Assembly (NCBI RefSeq): GCF_014305155.1
Contig: NZ_JACRUK010000029.1
Coordinates: forward strand, 1-47,922
Origin: Flavobacterium muglaense
GTDB lineage: Bacteria > Bacteroidota > Bacteroidia > Flavobacteriales > Flavobacteriaceae
Reading direction: 5' to 3'
Length of the DNA stretch: 47,922 bases
Below, one piece after another: positions 45,641-47,922 of this stretch. The notes under the pieces were generated by a model. That model was not told the origin of the DNA. It did no database searches and saw nothing but the letters and a program-made list of their open reading frames with translations. Both the position numbers and the translations under genes were made by a program. The number at the start of each line of letters is the position of its first letter. Positions within the stretch are counted from its first letter, which is position 1.

Positions 45641-45674
45641 CGATAACGTTTTCGAAATCCCGAAAACGTTATCG
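45641..45674. promoter_or_regulatory. Double AACGTT palindrome, likely LacI-type operator
   Basis: CGATAACGTTTTCG (45641-45654) and CGAAAACGTTATCG (45661-45674) are exact reverse complements separated by 6 bp. Each is itself centred on AACGTT, the kind of central-CG palindrome bound by LacI-family proteins. It lies midway in the 170-bp divergent region between GH32 and GH65, so it could control both. Confidence 0.7.
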
Positions 45675-45740
45675 GTAAGCTCTTTTGAGATTATATCTAA
45701 TTAATTATCTAAGTTTGAGAGAATATTAAAATGAAATATC

Positions 45741-47747
45741 ATGATTTTATATAAGAAGGTTTTTTTAATACTGCTTTTAGTAAGTCCAATTGTTTTTGGA
45801 CAAACCAAGTCGGATGAATGGCATTTGTATGCCAATTCAAGAGCAAACTATTATGGCGTGGCTATGGCCAATGGTCAAATAGGGATTGTTACTGATGACA
45901 CTCCCTTGAAAACAAAAGAAATTATTTTAAATGGAGTTTATGAAGGTAGTCCTGAAAATGGTATCAGTAGGATAGTTAGGGGAATCGAATTTTTAAATCT
46001 TCATTTGTCGGTTAATAACCAAGAAATAAAATCAGATAATATCGATAATTGGAGTCAGGTTGTTTCAATGAAAGAAGGGACGAGCACTACTTCGTTTGCA
46101 TTTAAAGATTTGGTTTCTGTTGATTATACCATTTTGGCCAATAGAGCAATTCCATATTCAGCGATGGCTATTGTAGAAATTACTCCTAAAAAGGATGTAG
46201 AAATAATAGCGAATAATTATATGGTTGTGCCTGATGAATTAAAAGAAGCCAAGAGTCAGTTTCGAGTGTTAAAAGACAATCAATATTTGATGCCAGTTTT
46301 TGGTACAACTGCGAAAACCTTATTTGGTAAATATATTGTATCCGCATCAACTACATTTTTGTTCGACGGACAAAATGAAACGTTAAAGCAAACGGGGAAT
46401 GAAGTAGGTTTTTCGAAAAAACTTTTAAAAGGAAAAAAATATCGTTTTGCAATTGCAGGTGGAATTTGTACTTCAAAGGATTTTACCGATCCTTTAAATG
46501 AATCCGAAAGACAACCAATATATGCTTTGCAAGAAGGAATTGATAAATTAGTAGACAAACATAAGAACGCTTGGGCCGAATTGTGGAAAACAGGAGATAT
46601 ACAAATTGAAGGAGATCTCGATGCACAACAAAGAGTGCGTTTTGCTTTGTACAACTTGTATTCATTTATTCGTCCAGAAACCAGGCAAAGCGTTGCTCCG
46701 ATGGGATTGACTTCTCAGGGTTATAATGGGCATATTTTTTGGGATGCTGAACTTTGGATGTATCCAACACTTTTAGCTTTACAGCCAGATATGGCCAAAT
46801 CATGCTTGGATTATCGATCTGATCGTTTGCAGAAAGCAAAACAAAAAGCAACTGTTTATGGATATAAAGGAGCGATGTTTCCTTGGGAGTCAGATGACAC
46901 GGGAGAAGAAGCAACCACAACATGGGCATTGACAGGTATTTTCGAACAACATATTACAGCTGATGTGTCGATAGCATTTTGGAATTACTATACCTATACG
47001 CAAGATAAAACTTGGTTAAAGAAAGAATGGAATGTATTGAAAGAGACAGCAGATTTCTGGGTTAGCAGAGTGATTAAAAATCAAGACGGTAGTTATTCGA
47101 TTCTAAATGTTGTTGGGGCGGATGAATATGCGCAACATATAGACGATAATGCTTTTACCAATGCATCTGCAATTGAGTCTTTAAAGAATACAGTTAAAGC
47201 CGCTACAATTCTTGGAGAACCTGTTGATGCAAGATGGATTGATGTTTCAGAACATTTAGTAATTCATTCTAAAAATGGAATAACTCAAAATTATAGGGGA
47301 TATAACGGGCAAATGATCAAACAAGCTGATGTGAATTTATTAGCTTACCCATTGCACGTAATTACAAATAAAAAACAAATTGAAAAAGATTTGGAATATT
47401 ATGCCGCTAAGATTGATCCAAAAGATGGTCCAGCGATGGCATCTGGTGTTTTATCTGTTTTGTATGCTCGATTGGGCGATAGGGAAAAAGCGTATAGTTA
47501 TTTTGTGAAATCATATATGCCGAATAGTCGTCCTCCTTTTGGCGTATTCTCTGAGTCGGCTAATAGTAACAATCCTTATTTTGCAACTGGGGCAGGAGCA
47601 ATGTTACAAGCGGTAATTTATGGATTTGGTGGTGTAGAACAAACAGATCAGGGTTTGAAGTACAATAAAGGATTATTGCCAAGACAGTGGAAATCATTAA
47701 AGATAATAGGCTTGGGAGTTGATAATAAAACGATAGTGATCGAGTAA
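45741..47747 (+). CDS. Secreted GH65 family enzyme, probable alpha-glucoside hydrolase
   Basis: A 668-residue protein with a signal peptide (cleavage near VFG-Q, residues 18-21). GH65 features include GHIFWDAELWMYP (330-342), the (alpha/alpha)6 barrel, GADEYAQHIDDNAFTN (459-474) with candidate general-acid Glu462, and a later FSES with Glu605. GH65 contains phosphorylases for kojibiose, maltose and trehalose as well as hydrolases. Export makes phosphorolysis unlikely, and Glu605 could be a general base. From memory, a Flavobacterium johnsoniae GH65 was described as a kojibiose hydrolase, so alpha-1,2-glucoside hydrolysis is one possibility. It is divergent from GH32 and ends before a hairpin terminator. 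Confidence 0.88.
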   Translation: MILYKKVFLILLLVSPIVFGQTKSDEWHLYANSRANYYGVAMANGQIGIVTDDTPLKTKEIILNGVYEGSPENGISRIVRGIEFLNLHLSVNNQEIKSDNIDNWSQVVSMKEGTSTTSFAFKDLVSVDYTILANRAIPYSAMAIVEITPKKDVEIIANNYMVVPDELKEAKSQFRVLKDNQYLMPVFGTTAKTLFGKYIVSASTTFLFDGQNETLKQTGNEVGFSKKLLKGKKYRFAIAGGICTSKDFTDPLNESERQPIYALQEGIDKLVDKHKNAWAELWKTGDIQIEGDLDAQQRVRFALYNLYSFIRPETRQSVAPMGLTSQGYNGHIFWDAELWMYPTLLALQPDMAKSCLDYRSDRLQKAKQKATVYGYKGAMFPWESDDTGEEATTTWALTGIFEQHITADVSIAFWNYYTYTQDKTWLKKEWNVLKETADFWVSRVIKNQDGSYSILNVVGADEYAQHIDDNAFTNASAIESLKNTVKAATILGEPVDARWIDVSEHLVIHSKNGITQNYRGYNGQMIKQADVNLLAYPLHVITNKKQIEKDLEYYAAKIDPKDGPAMASGVLSVLYARLGDREKAYSYFVKSYMPNSRPPFGVFSESANSNNPYFATGAGAMLQAVIYGFGGVEQTDQGLKYNKGLLPRQWKSLKIIGLGVDNKTIVIE

Positions 47748-47770
47748 TAAAACATTGTTTGTTAAGAATT

Positions 47771-47829
47771 AAAACCGCAATTGCAGTACTGGTCTTGAAG
47801 GGATCAGTTGTAGTTGCGGTTTTTTTTTA
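47771..47829 (+). terminator. Terminator after the GH65 gene
   Basis: AACCGCAA and TTGCGGTT pair around a 33-nt partly paired loop, followed by nine T. It lies about 25 bp after the GH65 stop. Confidence 0.8.
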
Positions 47830-47845
47830 GTTAAGGAGGGTTAAA

Positions 47846-47922
47846 TAGGGCTTGCTGAAAAATTGCAAATCCAATAAAACAGAGGTATTTAGAGCTACTT
47901 TTTCTTGTTTAAATGCAAAGAA
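47846..47922 (-). mobile_element. IS element 3' end (transposase C-terminus), cut by contig end
   Basis: The reverse complement of this segment matches 1-75 almost exactly, with two mismatches. Read on the minus strand the open frame gives FFAFKQEKVALNTSVLLDLQ and then FFSKP, like the left copy. It runs on beyond the boundary (YLTLLN) before a stop, because the flanking DNA differs. The IS end reads GGGCTTGCTGAAAAA, next to TA. Confidence 0.7.

Noticed and set aside
1..47922. Circular plasmid or phage
   Set aside because: The end match is inverted, not direct, and the content is chromosomal housekeeping genes.

Overview
The window looks like a draft-assembly contig from a Flavobacterium-like member of the Bacteroidota. 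Four things support this: low GC with A/T-rich spacers; recurrent Bacteroidota-type promoters (TTTG about 19 nt upstream of TAnnTTTG); a complete alternative complex III (ACIII) operon linked to cox genes; and short dispersed palindromic repeats of the kind common in flavobacterial intergenic DNA. Both ends of the window are the same ~75-bp sequence in opposite orientation. It reads as the 3' end of an IS transposase, so the sequence probably stops where an assembler could not cross two IS copies.

Layout. 1-1.7 kb: an IS end abutting the 5'-truncated beta-barrel of an outer-membrane receptor. 1.8-4.6 kb: two translation loci on the minus strand, rplM-rpsI and rpsB-tsf. 5-6 kb: a LacI-family regulator. 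6-8.9 kb: polA, with a palindromic repeat inserted in frame in its interdomain linker. 9-10.4 kb: a repeat-rich graveyard with two kinds of hairpin element, a 157-bp tandem repeat, and decayed pieces of polA and of a phosphoesterase gene. 10.5-17.8 kb: a secreted fibre-like protein, a membrane metallophosphoesterase, a cysteine-less thioredoxin-fold protein, a polysaccharide deacetylase and a large DUF2723 membrane protein. 18-24 kb: tRNA-Gln, a universal stress protein and the rimP-nusA-infB operon, which has a terminator-like hairpin in its leader. 24-25.7 kb: about 1.5 kb with no gene and strong G-over-C skew. 25.7-37.6 kb: a SPOR-domain protein divergent from actABCDEF-coxBA. 37.7-39.8 kb: ruvB and queG, separated by a repeat; queG has no normal start codon at its expected N-terminus. 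39.8-47.7 kb: a carbohydrate locus with three tandem LacI paralogues, a GH32 lipoprotein and a divergent secreted GH65 enzyme, with a strong AACGTT-centred palindrome between the two hydrolases.

Function. The core is housekeeping: translation, transcription termination and initiation, replication and repair, tRNA modification. The ACIII-cox cluster is a respiratory module that takes electrons from menaquinol to a terminal aa3-type oxidase. The right end is an accessory sugar-use locus in which fructan/sucrose-type (GH32) and alpha-glucoside-type (GH65) hydrolysis are probably controlled by LacI regulators through the palindrome. No new defence, CRISPR or biosynthetic system was seen. The most unusual content is the repeat biology: two unrelated element families that both have conserved outer arms around a central hairpin (in one of them the stem sequence visibly changes while pairing is kept), insertion into polA, and a position next to the damaged queG start.
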